Shown here: in pieces, positions 53,976 through 63,946 of the stretch | Layout: the number at the start of each line of letters is the position of its first letter | Position numbering within the stretch: position 1 is the stretch's first letter | Assembly (NCBI RefSeq): GCF_001426525.1 | Contig: NZ_LMEW01000012.1 | Span: 595,110-659,109 of the forward strand | Reading direction: 5' to 3' | Length of the DNA stretch: 64,000 nucleotides | Source of the DNA: Massilia sp. Root133 | GTDB taxonomy: Bacteria > Pseudomonadota > Gammaproteobacteria > Burkholderiales > Burkholderiaceae_D | Notes under the pieces: generated by a model | What the model was told of the DNA's origin: nothing | What the model saw: only the letters and a program-made list of their open reading frames with translations | Databases searched by the model: none | Made by a program: the position numbers and the translations under genes

Positions 53976-56900
53976 GTGGAACAAGCAGAAGACCTGGCGG
54001 AGACGCCCGCCACGACGGTGGTCGAACATACGGTTCGGGTATCGAGCGCCAACAAGCTGAACCTGGCTGACTTCCAGAACTCGGTGCCCCTCCTGCGTGA
54101 GCTGGTCGTGGTGAACGACAGCGAGAAGGAGCTCTCCCAGCTGCAGTTACGTCTCGAGTCGTTCCCACCATTCCTGAAACCGAAGAGCTGGTCGATCGAC
54201 GTGTGCGATCCCAAGTCGCATTACGGCATCAAGGACCTCGACGTGCAGCTGGACGGCGTCCTGCTTGGCAAACTGACCGAAGCCGAGACGTCGACTATCA
54301 CGTTCACGTTGATCGAAAAGGCGGGCACCGCGGATGAGCGGGTGCTCGTGACCGAAGAACGCAAGGTCGAACTTCTGCCGCGCAATCAATGGGGTGGCCT
54401 GTCCCATCTGCCGGACCTGATCGCGGCGTTCGTTCAACCGAATGAACTGGCCATCGACCGCCTGTTGAAACAGACCGCCGAGGTACTTCGCAAAGCAGGC
54501 AAGAGCCCCGCATTGGACGGCTACCAAGGCGGCGCGAAGCGGGCGTGGGAACTGAGCTCCGCACTATGGACCGCGATTGCGGGCTTGGGCCTGGACTACG
54601 CCCTGCCTCCGGCCAGCTTCGAGCATCGAGGCCAGAAGGTGCGCAGCTCTTCGCAGGTGTTGGACGCCCGTATCGGCACGTGCCTCGATCTGACGCTTCT
54701 GTTTTGTTCGGCCCTCGAGCAGGCGGGCCTGAACCCTATCATCATCTTTACGAAGGGGCATGCGTTTGCCGGCGTCTGGCTGCGCAAGGAAGAGTTCTCG
54801 ACTGTCGTCGTGGACGACGTGACCGCCATTCGCAAACGGGTCAGGCTGAAGGAACTGGTCTTGTTCGAGACCACCTTGATCACCCAGCGACCCGCGCCGT
54901 CGTTTACCTATGCGACGGAGTTCGCGAGCGCGGCGATCTCGGAAGAGAGAGAGGAAGAGTTTGAACTCGTCGTCGACATCCGGCGCGCGCGCATGCAGCG
55001 CATCAAACCGCTCGCAAGCGGTGACAGTCAGGTCATCGCCCCGCCGAGTGACGACACGATCGAGGCGACTGCAGCGGTGTTCGACGACGGCGCTCCCGAT
55101 CTGCCCGACGACGACGGACCAGCGGCCGATGTTCCGGCGATCGACCCGAAGGACCGGCTCGCGCGGTGGCAGCGCAAGCTGCTCGACCTTTCACTGCGCA
55201 ACAACCTTTTGAACTTCAAGAGCGGGACCAAGTCGATACGCCTCGACGCTCCCGAACCTGGCGCGCTGGAAGACGTGTTGTCCGACGGCGCACCGATCCG
55301 CCTGCTGTCCCGGCCCGATCTGATGGACGGACGCGATCCACGCAACCAGGCCATTCACGAGCAACGATCCCGCGAAGATGTGCGTCGTGCCCATGCGCTC
55401 GACGCGCTCAAGCGACGCGAAGTATTCGTCAGCATGGAAGAGAAGGTGCTGGATACCAGACTGGTAGAGCTGTACCGCGATGCCAGGACCAAGCTGCAGG
55501 AGGGCGGCGCGAACACTCTGTTCCTCGCGCTCGGCTTCCTGAACTGGACGCGCGACGACAAGGCCGCGCAGAAGTACAAGGCGCCACTGATCCTCATTCC
55601 GGTGTCGCTGCACCGAAAGAGCGTGCGCTCCGGTTTCACGATGTGCCTGCACGAGGACGAACCGCGGTTTAATCCCACGCTCGTCGAAATGTTGCGTCAG
55701 GATTTCAACCTGAACCTGGGTGTCGTCGACGGCGACCTGCCGCATGACGATGCTGGACTCGACGTCGCGCTGATCTGGAAGACCGTCTCGCATGCGGTGC
55801 GCGACATCAAAGGGTGGGAAGTCTCCGACGAGGTGGTGCTGGCTTCGTTCTCGTTCGCGAAATACCTGATGTGGGTGGATCTGGCGCAGCGTACCGACCA
55901 GCTGCGCCAGAATCCAGTGGTGCGTCACCTGATCGACACGCCGCGCGAATCGTATCCGTCGACGGTGGCGTTCCCGCTCGCCAAGCAACTGGATGCGGAC
56001 TTCACGCCGGACGCGACATTCTGCCCGCTGCCGGCGGACTCCTCGCAGTTGTCGGCCGTCATGGCCGCCTCAAAGGGTAAGGATTTCGTGCTGATCGGGC
56101 CGCCCGGCACCGGCAAGAGCCAGACGATCGCCAACCTCATCGCCCAATGCCTGGCCGAGGGCAAGCGGGTGTTGTTCGTGTCGGAGAAGATTGCGGCGTT
56201 GGATGTCGTCTACCGCCGTCTACGCGAGGTCGGCCTTGGCGAATTCTGTCTCGAGCTTCACTCCAGCAAGGCGCGCAAGCTCGATGTGATCACCCAGCTG
56301 CAAAAGGCCTGGGAAGCGCAGGGCGATGTGGACCCTGAAGAGTGGCGTGCGCAGGCCGGCAAGCTCAAACGGTTCCGCGATGACCTCAACGGATACGTCG
56401 ACCGCCTGCACCACCGACATCGGAACGGGCTCACCATCTACAAGGCAATCGGGATCGTCGTCGACGGCGACGACGTACCGAAGCTCGACCTGGCCTGGGC
56501 CAGTGCGGATACGCATGACCATATCCAGCTTGACGCATTGCGCGAGCTGGCCGGCCGGCTTGAGGTCAATGCGGAAGCGGTGGGCGCCGACGAGCTCCTC
56601 AAGGGACCGTTGAAGGCGGTGGGGCACGCCGAATGGACGCCGACGTGGCAGCAAACGTTCATTGGCGCAGCGCGGGCTGTCGTGCCTGCCGCCGAGGCGC
56701 TGCAGCGCGCAATATCGGCCTTCCAGGACGCGACCAATCTGGCCGGGCTTCCGACCAACCGGCGCGCGCGCCTCGCGATCGCGGAACTGGTACGGAGCCT
56801 GCCCGATGCATTCGGCCATCGCTGGAGTTTCGTATTCCGTCCCGACGTACGCGACTTGTTGGGTCGTCTCCGTGAGGGATTCCAGCTCGTTGTTCGGCAT

Positions 56901-59900
56901 CGTGAACTGACCGTGCAGATTGCTCCTGCCTGGCCGGAATCGGTCGTCGCCCGGTGCAAAAAGGCGCTCGCATTGTTGGCAGAGCGTGAGCGCGTGTTTG
57001 GTGAAATCAGCAAACCGTGGTCATCGGATATCGCGGCGGAGCTGAATAAAGGGCTGGGGCTCCTCGATGAGCTGGCCACGGCCGACAGCAGCTTGTCGGT
57101 GCGGTACGGCGAGCCGGTCGATCACCTCAACGTCCATCAGCTGCAACGCGGCTGGGCTGAGGCCGAGCGCAGCGTGTGGCCGTTGTCCGCGATTCGCAAG
57201 CGCCAGCTCGCCAAGACACTGCAGGATTGCGTGACCGGGGCGGGCGATGTCGATGTCGCCAAAGATTTGCCTTTGCTAGTCCGGATCCGCGAGCTGAAGA
57301 CCGAGATCGGAAAGGTCGAGATCGGACCTGTGACCGAAGGTATCTGGGCCGGTTTGAAGACGCGCCCGGAATTTGTCCGTACCGCACTCAGGTTCCAGGA
57401 GGCAGTGGCGCAGGCGCGCCGGCGAACGGCCTGGACCGATCAGGGATTCGAACCGCTCGAAAATGGACGTTGCGGACACGTGCTCGCCGCTGAATTGACG
57501 CGCCTGCGCACCTTGCGCGCGTTGGATGCGGAGATCGCAGACATGCAGCCGCTGTCGCTCGACACGGACGGGCTATGGAATGGCCATTCGACCCGGTCGA
57601 ACCTGCTCGCCGCGGCGATGCGGTTTGCGAGCGCGCTCCGCGATATCCAGGAGGCGGGTGCAATCCACGGCGAGCACGATGAAGTGGCGTCGTCAGAATG
57701 CGGACCGACACTGGCCGCGGATTACCAGCGCTTGCGGCAGCGCGCGGTCATCGAAGAGAAGCTGCACACCTTCGATGATCTGCGATCACTCACGGGTGGC
57801 ACGTGGGCCGGGCTGCAAACCAATGAGGCCGCGATCGACCGTGTGGCATCGTTTCACGCCACGCTGTCGATAGCGATCGCCAATCTCGCGGAGACACCGG
57901 AAGACGCGTCCGTGCTGCGGCAGGCCTTCGAACAATTGGTCGTCGACGGCAATACGTCGCTGGATCCATCCGGACCCTTCGCCGATGTGGCCAAGCGCTA
58001 CGTCGCCGCCCAGGCCGCGCTGCACCCAGTGCTCGGCAATCTGTGCACGGCCGGGACGTTCAGCGAGGGCGTCGCCATGCATTTCAACGACTTGCCGTTG
58101 GACGACCTCCTGACGTGCTGCCGGCAGATCGTCGCGGCGGAACCCCGTCTCAGGTCATGGTGCGCCTGGCGGAAGGTGCGTCAGGAAGCGCTGGCGCTTT
58201 CGTTGGCGCCGTTGGTTGATGCTATGGAGACCGGTGCCGTACTGCCGTCGGAGGCGCTGAGAGCCTTCGAGACCAACTACAGCCGCTGGTGGCTGAACCG
58301 GGCCGTCGACAACGAACCGGTCATCCGCAACTTCGTCTCGGCCGAGCACGAAAAGCGCATTGGCGATTTCCGTGCGCTCGACAGACAGTTCACCGACGTG
58401 ACGCGCGCCTGGGTGCGTGCGTCGTTGTGCGCCGGGATGCCCAAGGCCGAAACAGTGGCCCGTACTTCGGAGTGGGGCGTCCTTCGCCTCGAGATCAACA
58501 AGAAGCGTCAGCACATGCCGCTCCGTGAGCTCATGAAGAACATCCCGAATGCGCTCACCAAGCTGACGCCCTGCCTGTTGATGAGTCCACTCTCGATTGC
58601 CCAGTACCTGGCCGCGGACGCCAGCCCATTCGACGTGGTCGTGTTTGACGAGGCCTCGCAGATTCCGGTATGGGACGCGATCGGCGCCATGGCGCGCGGT
58701 AAGCAGGTTGTGATGGTCGGCGACCCAAAGCAGCTGCCGCCGACCTCCTTCTTCGATCGTGGGGAATCCACTGCGGACGACGAGGATGTCGAAGGAGACC
58801 TGGAAAGCATCCTCGACGAGTGCATGGGAGCGAATCTGCCAACGATGAACCTGGCCTGGCACTACCGAAGCCGCAACGAGTCTTTGATCGCATTCTCTAA
58901 CCATCGCTACTACGGCGGCGGCCTGGTCACGTTCCCATCGCCAGTCACCGAAGACCGCGCCGTCAGCTTCCAACACGTGGAGGGTGTGTACGAGAAGGGT
59001 GGGGCGCGTATCAACAAGCCCGAAGCGAAAGCGCTGGTTGCGGACATTGTCGCCAAGCTCAAGTCGCCGACCTTTAAAGAATCGAAACTGACCATCGGCG
59101 TCGTTACTTTCAACACCGAGCAGATGCACCTCATCGAAGACTTGCTCGACGAGGAACGCCGCAAGGATCCCGCACTGGAACCGTACTTCTCGGAGATGGA
59201 ACTCGAGCCGCTGTTCGTGAAGAACCTGGAATCGGTTCAGGGCGACGAGCGGGACATCATCTACTTCTCGATCACGTATGGCCCCGACCTGACAGGGGCG
59301 GTATCGATGAACTTCGGTCCGATGAATAAGGATGGCGGCGAGCGCCGGCTGAACGTGGCCATCACGCGCGCGCGGCAGGAGCTGCGCGTGTTCTCGAGCC
59401 TGAGGGCGGAACAATTCGATCTGGCGCGTACTCCGTCCGCCGGCGTACGAGACCTCAAGCACTTCCTGGAGTTCGCCGAGCGTGGTCCGCGCGCGCTGGC
59501 TGAGGCCACTAAAGGCAGCCTGGGCGGATTCGAAAGCCCGTTTGAGGAAGCCGTGGCTGCCGCGTTGGCGTCGAAGGGCTGGCGAGTACAAACGCAAATT
59601 GGCGCATCGTCCTTCCGCGTTGACCTTGGTGTCGTTCATCCCGACGCGCCGGGGACGTATCTGTGTGGTATTGAATGTGATGGGGCGACCTACCATCGTT
59701 CGGCGACGGCGCGCGATCGCGACATGCTGCGTGAGCAGGTGCTGCGCGGACTGGGGTGGGAGATCGTGCGGATCTGGTCGACGGACTGGTGGATTGATCG
59801 GACTGGGACGCTCGAGAAAGTGCATGCTGAGTTGGAGCAATTGCTTGAGGTCAGCCGACAACTGCGTAATAAGGTGAAGGAGCGCGAATCGGCGGAGACT

Positions 59901-60539
59901 GAGGCCAGAGAAGCTATCGCTAAAGCTCGGGCTGAAGCGTGTGCGAGCACGGCAACCGTCGATTTGCCTGGTACAGTTCCGGGAGAGTTGCGTGCCGTCC
60001 GAAGTGAAAATATGTCGGACAGAACTTTGCCCCCTACTGGCCAGTTCGAGTTTGAGTTGCCGCACGTGACCACAGCGGATGCCGATGCCTTTTTCCACCC
60101 GTCCTACGAGGTTCAGTTACGCCAAATGGTCACGCAAATTGTCGGGATCGATGGTCCTATACGAGACACCGTGCTAGCGCGCCGCATCGCTCGTGCACAT
60201 GGCTGGCAACGGACGGGGACTCGGATCCAAGAGCGTGTTTCGTCGATTGCTCATTCTTGTTTGAAATCGACGGAGGAGGAAGTTGGAGTGTTCTTCTGGG
60301 CGAATGATAGAGGGCCAGAGATTCCTATTCAGTTCAGTGGGGAGTCCGAAACTGGGCGGAATGTAGACGAGATTTGTATGCCAGAGCTGATATCGCTAGC
60401 GAAACTGGTAATTAACGAAGGGAAGATTGGGGATGGAGCTGTGGTCGCGATGGCAAAAAGGCTCGGGATGCATCATGTGAGAGCCACGAGTCGCAGACGC
60501 TTAGAACATGCGCTCCGGATTGCGCAGCAAAATGACTAG
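53976..60539 (+). CDS. DUF4011-helicase-Vsr-type defence protein (hhe-like)
   Basis: 2187 residues from a GTG start with a GGGGGG leader. Domains in order: an N-terminal beta-rich part; a transglutaminase-like segment near residues 230-275 (GTCLDLTLLFCSALEQAG, GHAFAGVWL) with Cys, His and Asp positions; a DUF4011 block near 397 (WQRKLLDLSLRNNLLNF); an SF1 helicase with Walker A GPPGTGKS at about 708, Walker B VVVFDEAS near 1554, GDPKQLPPTSFF, and VAITRARQEL; a Vsr/MTES_1575-type nuclease region at 1853-1940 (SPFEEAVAAALASKGW, GIECDGATYHRSATARDRDM, RIWSTDWW); and a DUF3320-like C-terminus near 2040-2095. This is the single-gene DUF4011-helicase-Vsr architecture reported as an anti-phage system. 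It should act on invading DNA in the cytoplasm. Neighbouring Gabija-like genes support a defence island. Confidence 0.88.
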   Translation: MEQAEDLAETPATTVVEHTVRVSSANKLNLADFQNSVPLLRELVVVNDSEKELSQLQLRLESFPPFLKPKSWSIDVCDPKSHYGIKDLDVQLDGVLLGKLTEAETSTITFTLIEKAGTADERVLVTEERKVELLPRNQWGGLSHLPDLIAAFVQPNELAIDRLLKQTAEVLRKAGKSPALDGYQGGAKRAWELSSALWTAIAGLGLDYALPPASFEHRGQKVRSSSQVLDARIGTCLDLTLLFCSALEQAGLNPIIIFTKGHAFAGVWLRKEEFSTVVVDDVTAIRKRVRLKELVLFETTLITQRPAPSFTYATEFASAAISEEREEEFELVVDIRRARMQRIKPLASGDSQVIAPPSDDTIEATAAVFDDGAPDLPDDDGPAADVPAIDPKDRLARWQRKLLDLSLRNNLLNFKSGTKSIRLDAPEPGALEDVLSDGAPIRLLSRPDLMDGRDPRNQAIHEQRSREDVRRAHALDALKRREVFVSMEEKVLDTRLVELYRDARTKLQEGGANTLFLALGFLNWTRDDKAAQKYKAPLILIPVSLHRKSVRSGFTMCLHEDEPRFNPTLVEMLRQDFNLNLGVVDGDLPHDDAGLDVALIWKTVSHAVRDIKGWEVSDEVVLASFSFAKYLMWVDLAQRTDQLRQNPVVRHLIDTPRESYPSTVAFPLAKQLDADFTPDATFCPLPADSSQLSAVMAASKGKDFVLIGPPGTGKSQTIANLIAQCLAEGKRVLFVSEKIAALDVVYRRLREVGLGEFCLELHSSKARKLDVITQLQKAWEAQGDVDPEEWRAQAGKLKRFRDDLNGYVDRLHHRHRNGLTIYKAIGIVVDGDDVPKLDLAWASADTHDHIQLDALRELAGRLEVNAEAVGADELLKGPLKAVGHAEWTPTWQQTFIGAARAVVPAAEALQRAISAFQDATNLAGLPTNRRARLAIAELVRSLPDAFGHRWSFVFRPDVRDLLGRLREGFQLVVRHRELTVQIAPAWPESVVARCKKALALLAERERVFGEISKPWSSDIAAELNKGLGLLDELATADSSLSVRYGEPVDHLNVHQLQRGWAEAERSVWPLSAIRKRQLAKTLQDCVTGAGDVDVAKDLPLLVRIRELKTEIGKVEIGPVTEGIWAGLKTRPEFVRTALRFQEAVAQARRRTAWTDQGFEPLENGRCGHVLAAELTRLRTLRALDAEIADMQPLSLDTDGLWNGHSTRSNLLAAAMRFASALRDIQEAGAIHGEHDEVASSECGPTLAADYQRLRQRAVIEEKLHTFDDLRSLTGGTWAGLQTNEAAIDRVASFHATLSIAIANLAETPEDASVLRQAFEQLVVDGNTSLDPSGPFADVAKRYVAAQAALHPVLGNLCTAGTFSEGVAMHFNDLPLDDLLTCCRQIVAAEPRLRSWCAWRKVRQEALALSLAPLVDAMETGAVLPSEALRAFETNYSRWWLNRAVDNEPVIRNFVSAEHEKRIGDFRALDRQFTDVTRAWVRASLCAGMPKAETVARTSEWGVLRLEINKKRQHMPLRELMKNIPNALTKLTPCLLMSPLSIAQYLAADASPFDVVVFDEASQIPVWDAIGAMARGKQVVMVGDPKQLPPTSFFDRGESTADDEDVEGDLESILDECMGANLPTMNLAWHYRSRNESLIAFSNHRYYGGGLVTFPSPVTEDRAVSFQHVEGVYEKGGARINKPEAKALVADIVAKLKSPTFKESKLTIGVVTFNTEQMHLIEDLLDEERRKDPALEPYFSEMELEPLFVKNLESVQGDERDIIYFSITYGPDLTGAVSMNFGPMNKDGGERRLNVAITRARQELRVFSSLRAEQFDLARTPSAGVRDLKHFLEFAERGPRALAEATKGSLGGFESPFEEAVAAALASKGWRVQTQIGASSFRVDLGVVHPDAPGTYLCGIECDGATYHRSATARDRDMLREQVLRGLGWEIVRIWSTDWWIDRTGTLEKVHAELEQLLEVSRQLRNKVKERESAETEAREAIAKARAEACASTATVDLPGTVPGELRAVRSENMSDRTLPPTGQFEFELPHVTTADADAFFHPSYEVQLRQMVTQIVGIDGPIRDTVLARRIARAHGWQRTGTRIQERVSSIAHSCLKSTEEEVGVFFWANDRGPEIPIQFSGESETGRNVDEICMPELISLAKLVINEGKIGDGAVVAMAKRLGMHHVRATSRRRLEHALRIAQQND

Positions 60540-60570
60540 TTAGATCAGCCGTTCGGTTTATCTTTGAGAA

Positions 60571-60599
60571 AGATGGGGCGACGTTCTGTTCTCCCATCT
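60571..60599. terminator. Possible bidirectional hairpin between convergent genes
   Basis: AGATGGG and CCCATCT form a 7-bp stem with a 15-nt loop between the rightward gene ending at 60539 and the leftward gene ending at 60634. There is no T-run, so it would be a weak or Rho-assisted terminator at best. Confidence 0.3.
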
Positions 60600-60633
60600 G
60601 CCTAACCAAAATATCACGTAAAAACTGCACGGT

Positions 60634-61806
60634 TCAGTCAAGCTGTTCGTCTGCCATGTCAATCGGATTCCACGTTGGAATATTGCATGCCGACGCGACA
60701 GTGTCAGGAACGATTAGCGCTACGCTATACTTAGCTCGAGTCAAGGCCACGTAGAATCTGTTGCGTGGCTCTTCAGTTTTTCCGAGTCCGAATGCAGTTG
60801 CATCGCCCTGTAGAAATTTCAAGTGTGAACTGGTTGGGATTATCGCTGTTCTAGTAAATCCAAGTCCTTTCGACTTTCCAAAAGTCATCCTCCGCAAAGA
60901 GAGGTCATCATATTCTGTTCCGGATTTCACGCTGTGGCGCAAGAGGACTGGCTCGTAACGGTTAAGATACAGGCGCGCATCACTTTGCTTGACTACAAAT
61001 ACGCCCTGGTGATGCTTAAACTCTTCAGGGGCTACGACATGGGAAACCAGCGTAGGGTAACCTTCCGCAGCGTGCAACCGGCCAGCATAGTCGCAGATTT
61101 GCTGAATTGAGCGGTACGATTCAGTCATCTCCTCGCGGATAAACTTGAGTTTTTCTAAATAGCCGACTTTCTCAACACTGCTGCTGGGTTTTTTAGTGGT
61201 GCAGGCGGTTTCGTAGATGGTCTGTCTGAAGTCGCCGACGCAGGTAATAAAAAACCTTTTGCTTTTCGTAAGCAACGAGAGCACTTCAAAGTCCCACCCG
61301 ACCATGTCTTGGCACTCATCAAAGTACAGATTGTCATAAATGTCGCCCAAGCGGCGAACGGGAGCGCCTTTTGTCTCTTTGATCACGGCACAGGCAAGCT
61401 TGGCTAGAAGTGCCGAGTGCGCTTTGGTCTGGCATGGTGTTAGATAATATAGAGGATTGTATGCGCCGTCTGCTAACCGCTCCGTGCGCCCAGCGATGTT
61501 TTTGCCATTCCTCTTATGCGGATCAGAGTCATTGAGAATAAAGCCTTCGATTCGTTTCGAAAATAGAGCTCGTTGATACGGCCGAATGATCTCATCCAGA
61601 TAAAAAGTAAGAAGGCCTTTAACTGTAAAGGAGGGATGTGCACCTCGATGCCTTAGCGAAAACCGACTATAGACTTCTCGCTGATTGTTTTCCGTATAGG
61701 TGAGCACAAGGACACGTTTCGAGGAGTTCAGTAGTGGCATCGCCTCAGTTACGATTCTCTCCGTCTTACCCGTCCCTGCGCCGGCGAAGACAAAAATGTT
61801 AGACAA
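60634..61806 (-). CDS. UvrD-like helicase of a Gabija-like system (GajB-type)
   Basis: 390 residues, shorter than the roughly 490 usual for GajB. Walker A GAGTGKT at about residues 8-14 (NIFVFAGAGTGKTERIV), Walker B DECQD near residue 165 (YFDECQDMVGWDFEVLSLL), motif III-like VGDFRQTIYE, and the C-terminal motif VI FYVALTRAKYSVALI. It should sense or unwind DNA and work with the OLD nuclease encoded just upstream; their genes overlap by 8 nt. The gene is clearly more AT-rich than the rest of the window. Pairing of a UvrD-like helicase with an OLD-TOPRIM nuclease defines Gabija, so the call rests mainly on the pair. Confidence 0.85.
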   Translation of the reverse strand: MSNIFVFAGAGTGKTERIVTEAMPLLNSSKRVLVLTYTENNQREVYSRFSLRHRGAHPSFTVKGLLTFYLDEIIRPYQRALFSKRIEGFILNDSDPHKRNGKNIAGRTERLADGAYNPLYYLTPCQTKAHSALLAKLACAVIKETKGAPVRRLGDIYDNLYFDECQDMVGWDFEVLSLLTKSKRFFITCVGDFRQTIYETACTTKKPSSSVEKVGYLEKLKFIREEMTESYRSIQQICDYAGRLHAAEGYPTLVSHVVAPEEFKHHQGVFVVKQSDARLYLNRYEPVLLRHSVKSGTEYDDLSLRRMTFGKSKGLGFTRTAIIPTSSHLKFLQGDATAFGLGKTEEPRNRFYVALTRAKYSVALIVPDTVASACNIPTWNPIDMADEQLD

Positions 61807-63451
61807 AATCGAAGGCTCCGGTAAGGTAGGCGGGATATGTAATGATCGTCTTGCTGTCGAAAATTCGCATGGCAGAATCTACCTTTTTTTTGCCGCTCCC
61901 AGTCGGGCCGCCGAACCAATCTCGAAGAAACTTCGTTTTCTCCGTCAAATCGGGCTCTTTATTATATTTGTTGTAAGTTTCCGTTGAAAGAATTATTTCT
62001 GCGAACTTGTCAAGATTTGCAATGCTGTCGTTATGCGCCGCAATTAGCGCCGGCTCTAGAGAGTTTTGATCATTGTCCTTAGGCGAGAGTATTTTAATGT
62101 GCGGATAGCTTTTATACTTGTCCTGATAGAACTCGATGTTTGTTTTGTAGTCGCCATCATTGTCCTTCAGTGCGTGAGTGCGCACCCCGATACGTTTGAT
62201 AATCTCTAGATAGGTTTCGAAGCCGAGTCCACGTACTACAATGATCTCGATTCCGTTATCCTCTGGTATTTTGCCATGTTTGTCGAAATAAAGTTTTTTA
62301 AGAATTAGTTCGTCTGACGGTCCTTCAACTAAGATAACTCTGTCGGCTAATACTGCGCGCAAAGTGTCGTAGCCAGGGAGACGCTTGATCTTGGTTGCGA
62401 TAGCAGGGTCGATGTCTTTAAGGCGGATAAAGTCTGAGCCGACTAGACATAATTTCGATATGCTCAATTTGTTGAGAACATATGAGCTGTGTGTGCTAAT
62501 GAAAACCTGAAGTCCATTCCTGTTCTCGTCGATGTAATTAATCAAGCGAGTTAGGTTCATGTGTGAAACGTGATTCTCTGGTTCCTCTAGTAGGATGAAA
62601 TTTACCAGTTTTGCTTTGTTTTGTATGGCCAACTTGATTTGGATCTGGTTTTGTTCTCCTTTTCCGATCAAGGGGAATGCGACATCGTTCACAGCTAGTT
62701 GTAATGATGTCTCAATCCCTCGGCTGGCAGCAATGTCGGCAATGATCTTTAACGTGCCGTTGGTGATCGTTTTGTCGCTACCAAGACTTTTGTTAATTTG
62801 ACTAACATGTTGCTGTTCGTCAAACACATGTTTCAGTTGACGATAGTCGAGATTGAGATGGGCAAGTTCGTCTTTGCTTAAAGCAGAGGTGAGCAGCGTG
62901 GCAATATACTGATTTTTTCCGTAGGTCGGGTGCAGGCGAGAGGGATCAATTAGAAGTGACTTTGTTTTTCGACTAAGAGCTTTAATAGGATTTCCTGCGA
63001 AATCATGCCATTCGATCTTGAAAAACTCGATTGGAACGCTTCGGATATTATTGTGGTCTTTGACTAATTCTTCGTATTTCCCCAGAAGGTCCAAATCAAA
63101 GGCGACCTTGAGCGAGATACCTTGGGCGTCTTCTGTCAGAGAGTTGTTGGTGCCTCTGTATTCAGGTATGCCATCGATAAATGCTTCGATTAGCATTTCT
63201 GGTAGGGATGTATGTTTAAAGTCGCCGGCTAGATACCCTAGGGTAGCTTGCGCATTGATCAGTTCGGCCACCGTTTCCAATATCAAAGGCTTGCCACGGA
63301 ACGTGCAATTAGTCACCAGTTCGATTGCCTCGAGAATTGAGCTCTTACCCATTGCATTGTCGCCGACAAGGATGTTAACGTCGTCGTTGAACTCGAAGAC
63401 TTTATTGCCAAACTTCTTGAAGTTTTTGGTAATGAGTTTCTTTATGATCAT
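61799..63451 (-). CDS. OLD-family ATPase/TOPRIM nuclease (GajA-type)
   Basis: 550 residues. N-terminal SMC/RecN-like ATPase: IIKKLITKNFKKFGNKVFEF, Walker A GDNAMGKSS near residues 31-39, signature-like GKGEQNQIQIKLAI, Walker B FILLEEPENH near 290 and the H-loop STHSSYVL. C-terminal TOPRIM domain: VILVEGPSDELILKKL near 370, and DNDGD near 432 as the metal-binding acidic cluster. This matches class 2 OLD nucleases, which are partnered with a UvrD-like helicase (Gabija). It should nick or cut phage DNA, with activity controlled by nucleotide levels in characterised homologues. AT-rich base composition and the location near an att-like site suggest horizontal transfer. Confidence 0.87.
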   Translation of the reverse strand: MIIKKLITKNFKKFGNKVFEFNDDVNILVGDNAMGKSSILEAIELVTNCTFRGKPLILETVAELINAQATLGYLAGDFKHTSLPEMLIEAFIDGIPEYRGTNNSLTEDAQGISLKVAFDLDLLGKYEELVKDHNNIRSVPIEFFKIEWHDFAGNPIKALSRKTKSLLIDPSRLHPTYGKNQYIATLLTSALSKDELAHLNLDYRQLKHVFDEQQHVSQINKSLGSDKTITNGTLKIIADIAASRGIETSLQLAVNDVAFPLIGKGEQNQIQIKLAIQNKAKLVNFILLEEPENHVSHMNLTRLINYIDENRNGLQVFISTHSSYVLNKLSISKLCLVGSDFIRLKDIDPAIATKIKRLPGYDTLRAVLADRVILVEGPSDELILKKLYFDKHGKIPEDNGIEIIVVRGLGFETYLEIIKRIGVRTHALKDNDGDYKTNIEFYQDKYKSYPHIKILSPKDNDQNSLEPALIAAHNDSIANLDKFAEIILSTETYNKYNKEPDLTEKTKFLRDWFGGPTGSGKKKVDSAMRIFDSKTIITYPAYLTGAFDFV

Positions 63452-63850
63452 GGTGATTGCTAAATTGAAATATTGTACAGCGTACCTGATTTCTTCTGGC
63501 TAGAAACTATCGCAATGTAACTGTTGCTCAAATAGAGTGCGCGCTAAGCCGCGCAGGTCCCAGTAAGGTTCACGAGCAGTATCGTTGGGGTTCATGTGGG
63601 TCAACAATGTGTCATGTTGCTGCCCTATTTCTTCATTACGTGACACATGAGCTACCGGATGGCAAAGCGAGGTATGCTGTTCATCACAAGCGCCGACGTT
63701 GCCTTCGGTGAAGAGGCATCGTACCGATGCGTTGAATTACAGCGTCGCACGACATCCAAGATTAGCCAACATTTTTGGGGGCCGATTTGGGGGCACGATG
63801 AGAGTGCCAGGCCGAGAAAACCCAGAATACATGCGGCTTCGCGACCATAT
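63452..63850. other. Non-coding region upstream of the Gabija-like operon
   Basis: About 400 nt. The left part is AT-rich and should contain the leftward promoter of the OLD nuclease gene. The right part holds two GGGGGC-type words (around 63774-63795, TTGGGGG repeated) that look like the direct-repeat arms often found beside integrase attachment sites. No gene can be supported here. Confidence 0.4.
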
Positions 63851-63873
63851 TGGGACTCCCACCGCCTCCGCCA
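63851..63873 (+). other. tRNA/tmRNA 3'-end-like fragment, possible attachment site
   Basis: The sequence ends ACTCCCACCGCCTCCGCCA, closely resembling the T-arm/acceptor 3' end plus CCA of a tmRNA or tRNA-Ser gene. No cloverleaf or tmRNA body precedes it, so it is a partial copy, as left by integration of a genomic island at such a gene. What follows (AAAGAAAAAGCCCCTGG) looks like the left half of a terminator stem cut off by the IS. It may mark one end of the defence island. Confidence 0.4.
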
Positions 63874-63910
63874 GAGATTCAAAGAAAAAGCCCCTGGAAA
63901 ATGAACTGAA

Positions 63911-63946
63911 CCCCAAAAGTTGGACACCAACTTTTGGGGTTTTTTC
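63911..63946 (+). terminator. Perfect hairpin plus T-run inside the IS left end
   Basis: CCCCAAAAGTTGG and CCAACTTTTGGGG form a perfect 13-bp stem around an ACA loop (63911-63939), followed by TTTTTT. By structure this is a strong Rho-independent terminator, placed between the IS tip and its transposase gene, where it would shield the transposase from outside transcription. Confidence 0.7.

Noticed and set aside
58155..60098. A 647-codon minus-strand frame opposite the helicase/nuclease part of the large defence gene.
   Set aside because: The plus strand encodes intact helicase and nuclease motifs here; the antisense frame has none.
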